NCBI GenBank assembly: GCA_934456365.1 | Contig: CAKSHC010000002.1 | Coordinates: 186,001-250,000, forward strand | Direction of reading: 5' to 3' | From: an uncultured Eubacteriales bacterium | Lineage (GTDB): Bacteria > Bacillota > Clostridia > Oscillospirales > UMGS1783 | DNA: 64,000 nt | Shown: piece by piece, positions 16,218 through 25,381 of the stretch | Position numbering within the stretch: position 1 is the first letter of the stretch | How the letters are laid out: every line of letters begins with the position of its first letter | The notes under the pieces: generated by a model | The model's database searches: none | What the model was told of the DNA's origin: nothing | Seen by the model: only the letters and a program-made list of their open reading frames with translations | Translations under genes and position numbers: made by a program

Positions 16218-16850
16218 TTAATTGTACTTTGCGTCGCAGAAAGGGACGACGTCGCGGTCGTTGACCACCAGGAAGGGATGGTCGACCAGCGAGAGCATCG
16301 GCCGGTCGCGCAGGGAATCGGAGTAGGCGTAGGAATCGGCGCGGTCGATGGTGAGGTTGTGTTCCTGTAAGTAGATCCCGAGCCGGCGCACCTTTTCCTG
16401 ACCCGCGCAGTTTTTCCCGGCGGGCAGGCAGGAGAAGCGGCCGTTTTTGAGGGGGCGCAGGGGGGAGGCCAGAATATCGTCGCAAAGACCGCGCCGGGCG
16501 AATTCGCGCACATACGGTTCAGGCGAGGCCGAAAGGATCAGCACCCGCCGGCCTTCTTTTTTGTGCTGCTCGAGAAGAGCCCAGGTCGCCTCGATGGCAC
16601 GGGGGCGCAGCTTTTTTTCGAAAAAGGCGGCGAAATCCTCCGGGCGCATACGGCTCATCGGGGAGTAGACCACCGCCTTGAAAAGCTCGACCGGCAGAAT
16701 TTTGCAGAGATAGAGAAGCAGGATCAGCGGGAAAACGGGAAGCCAAAGGGCGCAGAGCGGCGCCCGGGAAAGCCCGAAGAAATAGAAGGGAATCAGGCTG
16801 TCGCCGGGGGTGAGAGTGTCGTCAAGATCAAAAAGCGCAAAGGATTCCAT
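16218..16850 (-). CDS. HAD-IB family phosphatase
   Basis: A 210-residue hydrolase of the HAD-IB (SerB-like) group. Motif I is LFDLDDTLTPGDS, motif II is LILSASPEPYV, and motif III/IV appears as KVRRLG with a YAYSDSLRDRPML segment. A hydrophobic cap region (LWLPVFPLILLLYLC) is typical of the subfamily. The substrate cannot be read from sequence: phosphoserine or a lipid-linked phosphate are both possible. It has its own promoter inside the end of gerAB. Confidence 0.8.
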   Translation of the reverse strand: MESFALFDLDDTLTPGDSLIPFYFFGLSRAPLCALWLPVFPLILLLYLCKILPVELFKAVVYSPMSRMRPEDFAAFFEKKLRPRAIEATWALLEQHKKEGRRVLILSASPEPYVREFARRGLCDDILASPLRPLKNGRFSCLPAGKNCAGQEKVRRLGIYLQEHNLTIDRADSYAYSDSLRDRPMLSLVDHPFLVVNDRDVVPFCDAKYN

Positions 16851-16873
16851 GGCTGCCTCCCGTTTTTCTCTTT

Positions 16874-16902
16874 ATTATAAGGGATTTCGGGCGCGTTTGC
16901 AA
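16874..16902 (-). promoter_or_regulatory. Promoter of the HAD phosphatase gene
   Basis: TTGCAA (16902-16897), a 17-bp spacer, and a perfect TATAAT (16879-16874). The -35 box lies inside the 3' end of the gerAB gene. Confidence 0.65.
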
Positions 16903-17954
16903 GCCCGGAAGCTCAAAAGCCAGGCCGCGAAAAGGGGAATCACCAAAAAGGGAGCGGCCAGAAAGGGATAGGCGCGCAAAGCCGCCAGAAGCTCGGCCGA
17001 ATCGGCAAAGAGGATCAGCGAAAAGCCCAGCATTAGCGCCGCCACCGCCGGCGCCAGCCGCTCGGGGCGCTCCACCCGGGCGCACCCGCCCAGCGAATGC
17101 AGGCAGAAAAGCAGGCAAACGCAGGTTTTCAGATACATTCCCACAATGAAATGCACCGATAAGATCACTTCAATGCGCTGGAAAAAGCTGTTGATCTCCA
17201 AAACGGAAAGAGCCATATAGTAGGGATAGCTCAGCGCATACAGGCACCCCTCGCCCAGCACCCCCGCGGTGAGCGCATAGCAAAGCGCCGTCACGGCTCC
17301 CGAGCAGAAAAGCGAGGCTAAAAGCGGCTTTTCCACCCCCTTCGCCTCGCAGCGGAAGAGAAAGGGCATGCAGAAAAGCGCCTGCGCGAAGGGGTAGAAA
17401 AAGAGGGAAAGCGAGCCGAGGGCGAAATCCCCGAAGGGGCGGTTGAGCAGCGGCAGAAGCTGGGCCGGGTCGAAGCGGGAAAAGGAAAGAAGGAGGCTGA
17501 GCAGCAAAACGCCCGCCGCCAGCGGAAAGAGCAGCCGGCAAAGCCGCGCGGTGGCCGCCAGGCCGCTTTTGGCCGTCAGAGCCGTGGCCAGCGTGATCAG
17601 AAGGGAAAAGACGATGGCCAGAGCGCTCGTGCGCCCCACGATCAGGAGAAACCGGGTCACATAGGAGATCAGGATGGCTCCGGTCAGCAGGGAAAAGAGG
17701 GCGTAGATCCCGAGCAGGATCCGGCCGAACACCCGCCCGAACAAAAGCAGCACCACTTCGTCGGCACGCTTGTCGGGGAAGCGGCGGCGCAGCGCGGCCG
17801 CCATGGCGTAAAGCGGCAGGGCCAGAAGCATGCCGCAAAGCGCCGCCAGGTAGGAATCCGAGCCGGCGAAATCGTTCATGCCCAGGACCAGCGTGGTGGA
17901 GGTTGTGGTCGTGAAGCAGACAGCAAACAGGGAAAGCTGCGAAACTTTTTTCAT
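16875..17954 (-). CDS. Spore germination permease, GerAB family
   Basis: A 359-residue, about ten-helix protein of the APC superfamily, the B subunit of a germinant receptor in the spore inner membrane that contributes to germinant recognition. Its N-terminus is VSQLSLFAVCFTTTTSTTLV, with hydrophobic helices throughout. GAGGTGG sets the start at 17954. The ATG overlaps the TGA of the small ORF upstream. Subfamily (GerA, GerK and so on) is not decidable here. Confidence 0.85.
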   Translation of the reverse strand: MKKVSQLSLFAVCFTTTTSTTLVLGMNDFAGSDSYLAALCGMLLALPLYAMAAALRRRFPDKRADEVVLLLFGRVFGRILLGIYALFSLLTGAILISYVTRFLLIVGRTSALAIVFSLLITLATALTAKSGLAATARLCRLLFPLAAGVLLLSLLLSFSRFDPAQLLPLLNRPFGDFALGSLSLFFYPFAQALFCMPFLFRCEAKGVEKPLLASLFCSGAVTALCYALTAGVLGEGCLYALSYPYYMALSVLEINSFFQRIEVILSVHFIVGMYLKTCVCLLFCLHSLGGCARVERPERLAPAVAALMLGFSLILFADSAELLAALRAYPFLAAPFLVIPLFAAWLLSFRACKRARNPL

Positions 17955-18130
17955 AAAAACCACCTCGCCACCGAAAAGCTGTCGAAGAAAACGGCGCACA
18001 GAAAGAGCGCCAGCGCCGCGGCGCTGAGGGAAAAATAAAGCGGGGCCGGAGGCCTGTCCTCCTGCCGCGTCAGAAAATAGAAGAGCGGCAAAGCCAGCGC
18101 AAAGGTGAAGAAAAAGAGCAAACGGGACAT
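17951..18130 (-). CDS. Small membrane protein in the germination operon
   Basis: A 59-residue ORF not long enough for common gene callers. It begins MSRLLFFFTFALALPLFYFL and ends in VARWFL; it has two hydrophobic segments (about residues 3-20 and 33-50) separated by a charged loop (TRQEDRPPAP). An AGGAGG site precedes its ATG, it starts 13 bp after the gerAC stop, and its TGA overlaps the gerAB ATG. This tight fit suggests a real, translationally coupled gene. Small D-type subunits exist beside some Bacillus germinant receptors; that role is a hypothesis. Confidence 0.7.
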   Translation of the reverse strand: MSRLLFFFTFALALPLFYFLTRQEDRPPAPLYFSLSAAALALFLCAVFFDSFSVARWFL

Positions 18131-18143
18131 ACTGCCTCCTGAT

Positions 18144-19202
18144 TCATTCCGACTGGCCGTAGTCGACCAGATAGACTTCGCAGAAAATCGCGGGGGAAAG
18201 CTCGGCCAGCTCCTTTTCGGGCAGCCGGGCGCGCAGGCGCGCGTTTTTCAGGCCGAAGAGGTCGGCGTCCAGCCGCTGCGCCTTTTCCCAAAGGGCCTCG
18301 GCCCGGCGCGTCAGCGCCTCCTGCAAAAGCTCGCCCGGGTTTCCGCCCGGATCCCCCTGATCCAGCTCGGCCCGCACAAAGAAGGAGAGCGTTTCGCCCG
18401 AGGGGGCGGCCGAGAGGGAAACCTGCGTCTGGTCGGTGCGGAAGGAGCGGCCTTGGGCTGTCAGCACGCCTTGAGGGATCCCGTCGGTCATCAGCCGGAA
18501 AACCACCGTTTCCTCCTCGGAAAGCGAGCCGCAGAGCTTTCCTTCCCGCACCACAGCCGCCCCCGAGAGCGCCGGGCTTTCGCCTCTGGTGGAGAGCAGG
18601 GGCAAAACCGCCGTTTTCGAGGCGCTTTTCATCGCCCCGTAGACCGAATAAACCGGCATTTCCACCCCGGTGCCGTTTTCCCGGGCGTTGTCGAGCAGGC
18701 TGCGAAGCCCATACGAGCAAACCGAGAAAAATTCCAGCTTTTGGCGCAAAAGCGCGCCGCTTTCTCCTTCGGTCACCGCCAGCGGCACGGCGATGCGCAG
18801 TGTGTAGGCGCGCAGCACCCATTCGGCGATGGTTTCGATCCCGTCCCGGCAGAGCTCCTGCGAAAGCAGGAGGATGGAGGCGTGGCTCCAGTAGATGGGC
18901 TTGCCCATCTGCCGCTCCAGGGCGATGGTGGCGTCGCTCATGGTTTCGCCCTCGGCCGAAAAGCAGAGCGAGCCGGTCGGGCCCTCGGCCTCGCCGCCCG
19001 AAACATCGGCCACCTCGAGCGTCAGGCGGATGCGCCCGCCCTCGCCCCGGTCAAGCGCCGCGCCGGCCGCGATGGCGTAGGTTTCCAGCTCCCGCCCCGA
19101 GCCACCGGTCACGGTGCACAAAACGGTCAGAGCCGCCACCGCCGCGATCAGCGCCCAGGCCTGCCGCGCGCCGAGGCGGGTTTTCGCGTCATCCTTCCGC
19201 AC
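18144..19202 (-). CDS. Germination receptor subunit, Ger(x)C family
   Basis: A 352-residue C subunit of a germinant receptor. It has an N-terminal hydrophobic segment (ARQAWALIAAVAALTVLC) and the family's RELETYAIAAGAALDRG start, and ends in the conserved DLFGL...AELSPAIFCEVYLV region. The Cys in LTVLC is a poor lipobox because the usual small residue before Cys is Leu. GTG at 19202 follows GGGGAGG. It overlaps gerAA by 14 bp. Confidence 0.85.
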   Translation of the reverse strand: MRKDDAKTRLGARQAWALIAAVAALTVLCTVTGGSGRELETYAIAAGAALDRGEGGRIRLTLEVADVSGGEAEGPTGSLCFSAEGETMSDATIALERQMGKPIYWSHASILLLSQELCRDGIETIAEWVLRAYTLRIAVPLAVTEGESGALLRQKLEFFSVCSYGLRSLLDNARENGTGVEMPVYSVYGAMKSASKTAVLPLLSTRGESPALSGAAVVREGKLCGSLSEEETVVFRLMTDGIPQGVLTAQGRSFRTDQTQVSLSAAPSGETLSFFVRAELDQGDPGGNPGELLQEALTRRAEALWEKAQRLDADLFGLKNARLRARLPEKELAELSPAIFCEVYLVDYGQSE

Positions 19203-20625
19203 CGTGATCCCTCCCCGTTAAGGCATGGGTGGAAAGCCGCGCCCAGGGCGCGCGCAAAAGCGCGTCGCGCAGCTGCCCCGGCTTGTCCGGCACCAGATAA
19301 TCGGTAAAGGCATAGCCGAAGGATTGGGTGGCGCACAGGCTCAGCAGAAGCACGCACAGCCCGAAGATCACCCCGTAAAAGCCCGAAAAGGAGGCGATCA
19401 GAAGCATTCCGAAGCGCCCTACGACCGAAACCGTTTTGAGCTGAGGGTTGCAAAGCCCCGCCGCTCCCGTGGCCGCCGCCACGATCACCAGCGGCGCCGA
19501 CACCAGCCGCGCCGACACGCTGGCCTCCCCCAGTACCAGAGCCCCCACGATCGAAAGGCTCTGCCCCATCGTGGGCGACATGCGGTAAGACGCGTCGCGC
19601 AGAAGCTCAAAGGCGATCAGCAGGATCAGCGTTTCCAGAACCAGCGGGAAGGGCACCCCCTCCCGCGCCGCCGCGATCGAGAGCAGAAGCTTGGTCGGGA
19701 TCAGCTCCTGATGAAACTGCACCATCGAAACGTAAAGGGCCGGAAGCGTCAGCGAAACGAAAAAGCAGATCAGGCGCAAAACGCGCGAAAAGGAGGCGAT
19801 CAGAAAGTTCTGATGGTAGTCGTCCACCCCCTGAAAATGCTCGATGAAGAAAAAGGGAGCCGTGATCATCACCGGGCTGCCGTCGATCAGCAGGCCCACC
19901 CGCCCCTCCAGCAGCTTGGAGGCCGCCGTGTCCGGCCGCTCGGTCAGCCCGGCGGTACGGAAAGGGGAGAGGGGCTTGTCCATGATCTTGGCGCAAAGGG
20001 GGTAGGCGTCGGTCAGATCCTCCTGCTTCACGGCGTTTAAGCGGCGGATCACCTCGTCGAGCAGGCTCTGCGGCGCCAGCCCCTCCAGATAGCAGACCGC
20101 GATCTTCTGCCGCACGGTTTCTCCCGTTTCCAGGAATTTCACCCGCAGCTTCGGCGAGCGCACCCGCCGGCGCAGAAGCGCCAGATTGGCGACGATCGAT
20201 TCGGTAAAGCCCTCCCGCGATCCTACCGCCGCGCGCTCGCTCTGCGGCTCCTCCACGCTTCGCTGCGGAAAGCCCTTGGCCGAAACGACCAGCGCTCCCG
20301 GCGCGCCCTGCGCGAAGAAAAGGCAGTCGCCCGCCTGCAAAGAAAGCGCCAGCGGCTCGAGCCCCTCCTTTTCCTCCAGCTCGCCCGCGCGCACAAAGCG
20401 CCGCCGCAGAATCTCCCGGGCGCGCGCCGGCGTGAGCAGACAGGCCTCCTGCACCGGGCGGATCACCTGCTGCGCGATCTGGTCGGCGTCGCTCATCCCG
20501 TCAAAATACAGCACGCAGCATTCCACCCCCGCCGGGCCGCCGGACAGAAAACGGCGCTCGACGAGCGTGGGATCGTTTCCGAACAGCTGCCGCAGCTGCG
20601 CAATTTCTTCTCCCGTTTTCAGCAT
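19189..20625 (-). CDS. Spore germination protein, GerAA family
   Basis: A 478-residue A subunit of a germinant receptor. It has a soluble N-terminal half, the conserved stretch GRVGLLIDGSPVMITAPFFF, and a C-terminal membrane part beginning near LRLICFFVSLTLPALYVSMV. Modern work shows the family can oligomerise into a membrane channel releasing ions during germination. First gene of the four-gene unit gerAA-gerAC-small ORF-gerAB; the A-C-B order is the less common one. Confidence 0.9.
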   Translation of the reverse strand: MLKTGEEIAQLRQLFGNDPTLVERRFLSGGPAGVECCVLYFDGMSDADQIAQQVIRPVQEACLLTPARAREILRRRFVRAGELEEKEGLEPLALSLQAGDCLFFAQGAPGALVVSAKGFPQRSVEEPQSERAAVGSREGFTESIVANLALLRRRVRSPKLRVKFLETGETVRQKIAVCYLEGLAPQSLLDEVIRRLNAVKQEDLTDAYPLCAKIMDKPLSPFRTAGLTERPDTAASKLLEGRVGLLIDGSPVMITAPFFFIEHFQGVDDYHQNFLIASFSRVLRLICFFVSLTLPALYVSMVQFHQELIPTKLLLSIAAAREGVPFPLVLETLILLIAFELLRDASYRMSPTMGQSLSIVGALVLGEASVSARLVSAPLVIVAAATGAAGLCNPQLKTVSVVGRFGMLLIASFSGFYGVIFGLCVLLLSLCATQSFGYAFTDYLVPDKPGQLRDALLRAPWARLSTHALTGRDHGAEG

Positions 20626-20671
20626 CTTCCGCTCCTTTCTCTTTTCCGTAGTGTGGCCGCTGACGCGCCGT

Positions 20672-21574
20672 TTATCCCAAAAGAGGAAAGAGAAGAAAGG
20701 CGATTATGCCCGAAAGAAGCGCCGAAACCATCCGCCGCAGGCAAAATTTTCCGATCGAAAGCCCGGCGGCCTGCGCTTCGGGAAGGATCTGGGAAAGCAC
20801 GCACAGCCCGCCCAGCTCAGCTAAAAAAGCCGCCGCCGCAAAGGAAAGCGCCGTGGGCGCGCTCAGGGCGCTCAGCCCCGTCGTCATTTCGAAAAATCCG
20901 CCGATAAGGGCCCGGGCCCAGTCCGGCAGCGCCCAAAGCGGCAAAAGCGCGACCAGCGAGGAATAGAAAAGAACCTGCGCGCAAATGCGCAGTAAGGTCG
21001 CCGCCCCGTCGCCCACCGCCTCGCCCAAAGCCGGAAGAAAGGGCGGCGAGGGCCGTTCGGGCACGCGCGCCGTATCCTCAGGGCGCTTTTTGCCCAAACG
21101 ATACAAAGCATAATGGCAGACAAGGCAGATCCCCCATAAAAGCAGCCCCGCCTGCGCCTTTCCGAAAAGCCCTTCCCCGATCCGCGCGCAGAGAAAAGCC
21201 GGGCTCGGCGCGCACACCGCCTCCAAAAGCCGCTCGCCGCTTTGGCGCGAAAGCCGCCCCTGGCGCACCTGCGCGCAAAGCTCCAAAGCGCCCACGGGAT
21301 ACCCGCAGAAATTCCCCATCACAAAAGCTCCCGCCGCCGCGCCCGGGATCCCCAGCGCCCGGAAAAGAAACCCCAGCCGCCGCTCGATCCCGTCGGTTAG
21401 ATAAAGCCGCCGGGAAAGGGCGCCCGTGCAGAGGAAAAGAAACAGAGAGGGAATCACCCCCGTGCGGCAAAGATTCAGCCCGTTTTCGATCGCCGCGCGC
21501 GCCGCCCCGGGGGAAAGGAGAATCGCCAACGCGCCCAATCCCAAAAAAAGCCCGCGCCAGAATTTCCGTCCCAT
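20672..21574 (-). CDS. YlbJ-like sporulation integral membrane protein
   Basis: A 300-residue, multi-helix protein of the nucleoside-recognition (Gate) family. It carries features of YlbJ: an early PSLFLFLCTGAL, the G-F-V-M-G-N-F-C-G-Y-P-V-G motif around residues 95-107, and a second Gate-like half. YlbJ is a sigma-E controlled protein needed for spore cortex formation in Bacillus. Diverges from yqfC, another sporulation gene, which supports this reading. Confidence 0.72.
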   Translation of the reverse strand: MGRKFWRGLFLGLGALAILLSPGAARAAIENGLNLCRTGVIPSLFLFLCTGALSRRLYLTDGIERRLGFLFRALGIPGAAAGAFVMGNFCGYPVGALELCAQVRQGRLSRQSGERLLEAVCAPSPAFLCARIGEGLFGKAQAGLLLWGICLVCHYALYRLGKKRPEDTARVPERPSPPFLPALGEAVGDGAATLLRICAQVLFYSSLVALLPLWALPDWARALIGGFFEMTTGLSALSAPTALSFAAAAFLAELGGLCVLSQILPEAQAAGLSIGKFCLRRMVSALLSGIIAFLLFPLLG

Positions 21575-21646
21575 TTCCCGCCCTCCCTTTCTATCAGGCT
21601 ATTCGGCGGCATATCTATTTAATAAAAAAACAAGGGAGGAATTTCC

Positions 21647-21892
21647 ATGCCGATCCCGCTTCTTTTTCCCCGCGCCGAATGCGGCGGCGAGCCCCAGGTT
21701 GAAATTTTCGGCCGCTCCCGCCTCGTGGCCGATGGGGTGATGGGCGTTTTATCCTACGACGCCTGCTACGCCCGCCTCAAAACCCGCTCCTTCATTCTTG
21801 CGGTGACCGGCGAGTCGCTCCTGCTCGATTTCCTCACCCCCACCTCGGTCGCCCTCTCGGGGCAGATCCGCCTTTTGGAATGGGAGGATTGA
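21647..21892 (+). CDS. yqfC: Sporulation protein YqfC
   Basis: An 81-residue YabP/YqfC-family protein. It contains a short beta-rich domain (PQVEIFGRSRLVADGVMGVL, then FILAVTGESLLLDFL). GGGAGG precedes the ATG. It is one base short of overlapping yqfD, and the pair is the standard sigma-E regulated yqfCD unit. An upstream CATATCTAT may be part of a sigma-E -10 box. Confidence 0.85.
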   Translation: MPIPLLFPRAECGGEPQVEIFGRSRLVADGVMGVLSYDACYARLKTRSFILAVTGESLLLDFLTPTSVALSGQIRLLEWED

Positions 21893-21893
21893 G

Positions 21894-23054
21894 ATGAAGC
21901 TTGTCCGCTTTCTGCGCGGCGAGGTGCGGGTGCGCGCCACCGGCGACACGGCTGCCGTCCTCTCCCGGCTTCAGGTCGCCTCCCTCCCGGTCTACGACCT
22001 TTCGCCCGAGCCCGGCGCTTTGCGCTTCTCCCTTTCGCCCCGTGCCTTTGTGCGCGCCCGCCCCGTTTTGCGCCGCGCCCACGCCCGGCTGCACATTCTG
22101 AAAAAGCGCGGCCTGCCCTTCTGGGTGCGCCGCCACCGCCATCGCCCCATGCTGGCCCTCGGCGCCCTTTTCTTTCTGGCGCTGGTGGTGCTGTGCTCCC
22201 AGTTTATCTGGGAGATCCGCCTGACCGGCTCGCCCCCCGAGCGGGAGGCGGCGCTGGCCGTTCTGCGCTCCGCCGGGCTGTATGAGGGGTGCTTCCGCCC
22301 CGGGGTCGACGCCACCGCCGTCGAGCAGGCGCTGCTCTCCTCCGATCTGGGGCTCTCGTTTGCCTCGGTCGTTTTCCGGGGCAGCGTGGCCGAGGTCGAC
22401 CTCGCGCTGGCCGCCTCTCCGCCGCCCCTTTCCGAGGAAGCGCCCTGCCACCTCGTTGCCGGTCGGGCGGGGGTTGTGCGCGCGATGGAGATCACCGAGG
22501 GCACCCCGGCGGTGAGCGTGGGGGAGAGCGTGGAGCCCGGGCAGATTCTGGTGCGCGGCGAATGGCTCGACGACGAGGGCAATTCCGTGCGCCGGGCGCA
22601 CGCCTCCGGCCGGGTCTGGGCATATTGCCCGGAGTCCTATGAGGTATTTGTTCCCTTCGAGGAGGAGGTCTCCTTTCTCACCGGGCGCGAAACCGAGGTT
22701 TTCCGCCTGAAAATCTTCACTTTTTCCTTCAATTTGTATTTTGGGGGTGGAATTCCCTATGAAGAATATGATAAAATAGAACAAGAAGAACATGCCGCCA
22801 TCGGCAGCTTTCTCCTGCCCGTTTCCCGGATCCGCGTCACTGCGCGCGAGCGCGCGGTGACGCGCCGCTCCTTCTCGGCCGAGCAGGCCCGCGCCGAGGC
22901 GGAAAGCCGCCTGGAGGAAACCATTTCCCTCGCCGCCTTCGGCCAGGATTTCAGGGAAACCGAGCGGGTCTGGGAGGAATCCGAAACGGGGATCACCCTC
23001 ATAAGCCGCGGCGTGACCACCCGGCTGATCGCCGTGGAACAAGCATGGGAGTAG
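21894..23054 (+). CDS. yqfD: Sporulation protein YqfD
   Basis: A 386-residue membrane protein required for efficient sporulation in Bacillus. A short N-terminal domain (LVRFLRGEVRVRATGD) leads to one transmembrane helix (MLALGALFFLALVVLCSQFI, about residues 84-103). A large extracytoplasmic region follows, starting with WEIRLTGSPP and EREAALAVLRSAGLYEG. Followed by phoH and the rest of the conserved block. Confidence 0.9.
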   Translation: MKLVRFLRGEVRVRATGDTAAVLSRLQVASLPVYDLSPEPGALRFSLSPRAFVRARPVLRRAHARLHILKKRGLPFWVRRHRHRPMLALGALFFLALVVLCSQFIWEIRLTGSPPEREAALAVLRSAGLYEGCFRPGVDATAVEQALLSSDLGLSFASVVFRGSVAEVDLALAASPPPLSEEAPCHLVAGRAGVVRAMEITEGTPAVSVGESVEPGQILVRGEWLDDEGNSVRRAHASGRVWAYCPESYEVFVPFEEEVSFLTGRETEVFRLKIFTFSFNLYFGGGIPYEEYDKIEQEEHAAIGSFLLPVSRIRVTARERAVTRRSFSAEQARAEAESRLEETISLAAFGQDFRETERVWEESETGITLISRGVTTRLIAVEQAWE

Positions 23055-23056
23055 CT

Positions 23057-24022
23057 ATGGAACAAAGCATCAAAATCCGCGCCGACGAGGCAGCCGCCGT
23101 TTTCGGCGCGGGCGATTGCCATCTGAAAAAAATCGAAGCCGCCTTCGGCGTGTCCATTGTCAACCGGGGCGACGATCTGAAAATCTCCGGCGAGGCGCAG
23201 AACGTGGAGGCCGCGATGAAGGCCGTGCGCTCCCTTCTGGTGGTGGCCGCCCATGGCGACGTCAGCGAGCAGAACGTCGGATATGTGACCGATATGGTCA
23301 AGGGCGGGGAAGACGGGTATCTCCGCTTTCTCGACAGCTCCTGCATCGGCGTCACCGCCTCCGGCAAGCCCGTCAAGGCCAAAACCCAGGGCCAGCAGGA
23401 TTATATCGACGCCGTTTCTTCTCATACCGTTACCTTTGCCGTCGGCCCCGCCGGCACCGGCAAAACCTATCTTGCCGTCGCGCTGGCCGTGCGGGCGCTG
23501 CGCCAGAAGGAGATCAGCCGCATCGTCATCACCCGCCCCGCCGTCGAGGCCGGCGAAAAGCTCGGGTTTCTGCCCGGCGATCTGCAGGAAAAGGTGGATC
23601 CCTACCTGCGCCCGATCCACGACGCTCTGCGCGACCTCCTCGGCTCCGAGCCCTATCAGCGCCTGCTCGAGCGCGGCACCATCGAGATCGCCCCGCTTGC
23701 CTATATGCGCGGGCGCACTCTGGACGACAGCTTCATCATCCTCGACGAAGCGCAGAACACCACCCCCGAGCAGATGAAAATGTTTATCACCCGCTTCGGC
23801 TTCGGCAGCCGCGTCGTCGTCACCGGCGACCCCTCGCAGACCGACCTTCCCCACGGCACCCCCTCGGGCCTGCGCGAGGCGGTGCGCGCGCTCGGGAAGG
23901 TGCCCGAGATCGCCGTGATGCGCCTGACGGGGAAGGACATCGTCCGCCATCCCCTTGTGCAGAAAATCATCGAAGCCTATGAATCGTTCGAACACGCCAA
24001 AGAGAAGGGAAAAGAAAAATGA
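23057..24022 (+). CDS. phoH: PhoH family ATPase
   Basis: A 321-residue protein with an N-terminal KH-like region (about residues 1-70) and a C-terminal RecA-like ATPase. Walker A is GPAGTGKTYLA, Walker B is FIILDEAQNTTPEQMKMF. PhoH proteins are nucleotide-hydrolysing enzymes linked to RNA metabolism; neighbouring ybeY points the same way. The start at 23057 is chosen over the in-frame ATG at 23045 because GGGAG lies 5 bp upstream of it. Confidence 0.92.
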   Translation: MEQSIKIRADEAAAVFGAGDCHLKKIEAAFGVSIVNRGDDLKISGEAQNVEAAMKAVRSLLVVAAHGDVSEQNVGYVTDMVKGGEDGYLRFLDSSCIGVTASGKPVKAKTQGQQDYIDAVSSHTVTFAVGPAGTGKTYLAVALAVRALRQKEISRIVITRPAVEAGEKLGFLPGDLQEKVDPYLRPIHDALRDLLGSEPYQRLLERGTIEIAPLAYMRGRTLDDSFIILDEAQNTTPEQMKMFITRFGFGSRVVVTGDPSQTDLPHGTPSGLREAVRALGKVPEIAVMRLTGKDIVRHPLVQKIIEAYESFEHAKEKGKEK

Positions 24023-24489
24023 AAATCACCGTCGGATTTGTCAATCAGCAAAAGGATGTGCCCATTGGCACCGAAGAAAAGGCTCTGATCCGCGAGGCCG
24101 TTCAGAAAACACTCGCCCTCGAGGCCTACGAGCGCTCCTGCGACGTTTCGGTCGCGCTGGTGGACGAGCCCACCATCCAAGGCCTCAACACCCGCTACCG
24201 CGCCGTCGACCGCGTGACCGACGTGCTCTCCTTCCCCGACGGCACCGCCGACCCCGACTCCGGCGTCATTGCACTGGGCGATGTGGTTATCTGTGCCCGC
24301 CGCGCCGAGGAGCAGGCCCGCTCCTTCGGCCATTCCTTCCAAAGAGAGCTCGCCTACCTCACCTCCCACAGCGTGCTCCACCTTCTGGGCTACGATCATG
24401 TGGACAGCGAGGAAGACGACCGGATCATGCGCCAGAAGCAAAACGCCGTGATGCGCGCCATGGGATTGGAGATCGACCATGCCGATTAA
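24019..24489 (+). CDS. ybeY: Endoribonuclease YbeY (rRNA maturation)
   Basis: A 156-residue metalloprotein for 16S rRNA 3'-end maturation and ribosome quality control. The zinc-binding signature H-x3-H-x5-H is intact in HSVLHLLGYDH, near residue 118. It overlaps phoH by 4 bp and era by 11 bp. The ybeY-era adjacency is functional: both act in small-subunit maturation. Confidence 0.94.
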   Translation: MKITVGFVNQQKDVPIGTEEKALIREAVQKTLALEAYERSCDVSVALVDEPTIQGLNTRYRAVDRVTDVLSFPDGTADPDSGVIALGDVVICARRAEEQARSFGHSFQRELAYLTSHSVLHLLGYDHVDSEEDDRIMRQKQNAVMRAMGLEIDHAD

Positions 24490-25381
24490 CCGTTCCGCCT
24501 TCGTCGCCCTCGCCGGGCTGCCCAACGTCGGGAAATCCACCCTTCTCAACTCCCTTCTGGAGCGCAAGATCGCCATCACCTCCCCCCGCCCGCAGACCAC
24601 GCGCGGCCGTGTGGTCGGGATTTTGACCGAAGGGGAGAGCCAGGTCGTTTTCCTCGATACGCCCGGGGTCCATACCGCCAAAAGCGAGCTCGGAAGGAAT
24701 ATGAACCGCGCCGCCTTCGGCTGCCTGGCCGACGCCGATATTCAGATCCTGGTCACCACCCCCAAAAAAGGCCCCGCCCCTTTGGAGGAAAAGATCCTCG
24801 CCGAGCTCAAGCGCTCGGGAAAGCCGGCCATTCTCGTCATCAATAAGGTCGATCAGGCGGCCGATAAAACCCGCATTCTGGAAACGATCTCCGCCTTCTC
24901 GGGGCTTTGCGGATTCGCCGCCGTCGTTCCCCTCTGCGCCCGCAACGGCAAAGGCGTGGGTATTCTGAAAAAGGAGCTTTTTGCCCTGCTGCCCGAGGGA
25001 GTGGCCTATTATCCCGAGGAAATGGTCACCGAAACCCCGCAGGCCGTCTACTGCGCCGAGGTGATCCGCGAAAAGCTGCTCACGGCGCTCTCCGAAGAGG
25101 TGCCCCACGGCATCGCCGTCGATGTCTACCGCATAGCCCGCCGCGAAAACGGCATCTGGGACCTCGACGCCGATATCGTCTGCGAAAAGGAAAGCCATAA
25201 GGCCATCATCATCGGCCGGGGCGGGGAAAAGCTCAAGGAGATCTCCTCCCGCGCCCGCCGGGAGCTCGAGGAATATTTCGGCGAAAAGGTCAACCTCAAG
25301 GTGTGGGTCAAGGTGCGCGCCGACTGGCGCAACGATCCCCGCGTCATCCGCTCCCTCGGCCTTTCCTCGGACGAAGCATGA
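24479..25381 (+). CDS. era: GTPase Era
   Basis: A 300-residue ribosome-assembly GTPase. G1 is GLPNVGKSTLLN, G3 DTPGV, G4 NKVD. The C-terminal KH type-2 domain carries AIIIGRGGEKLKEI and binds the 3' end of 16S rRNA. Era overlaps ybeY (upstream) and recO (downstream), with recO's ATG inside its last codons. The length is typical. Confidence 0.96.
   Translation: MPINRSAFVALAGLPNVGKSTLLNSLLERKIAITSPRPQTTRGRVVGILTEGESQVVFLDTPGVHTAKSELGRNMNRAAFGCLADADIQILVTTPKKGPAPLEEKILAELKRSGKPAILVINKVDQAADKTRILETISAFSGLCGFAAVVPLCARNGKGVGILKKELFALLPEGVAYYPEEMVTETPQAVYCAEVIREKLLTALSEEVPHGIAVDVYRIARRENGIWDLDADIVCEKESHKAIIIGRGGEKLKEISSRARRELEEYFGEKVNLKVWVKVRADWRNDPRVIRSLGLSSDEA

Noticed and set aside
18144..19202. 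GerAC as a normal lipoprotein
   Set aside because: The only candidate lipobox, TVLC, has Leu before Cys, unlike the usual small residue; left as uncertain rather than claimed.
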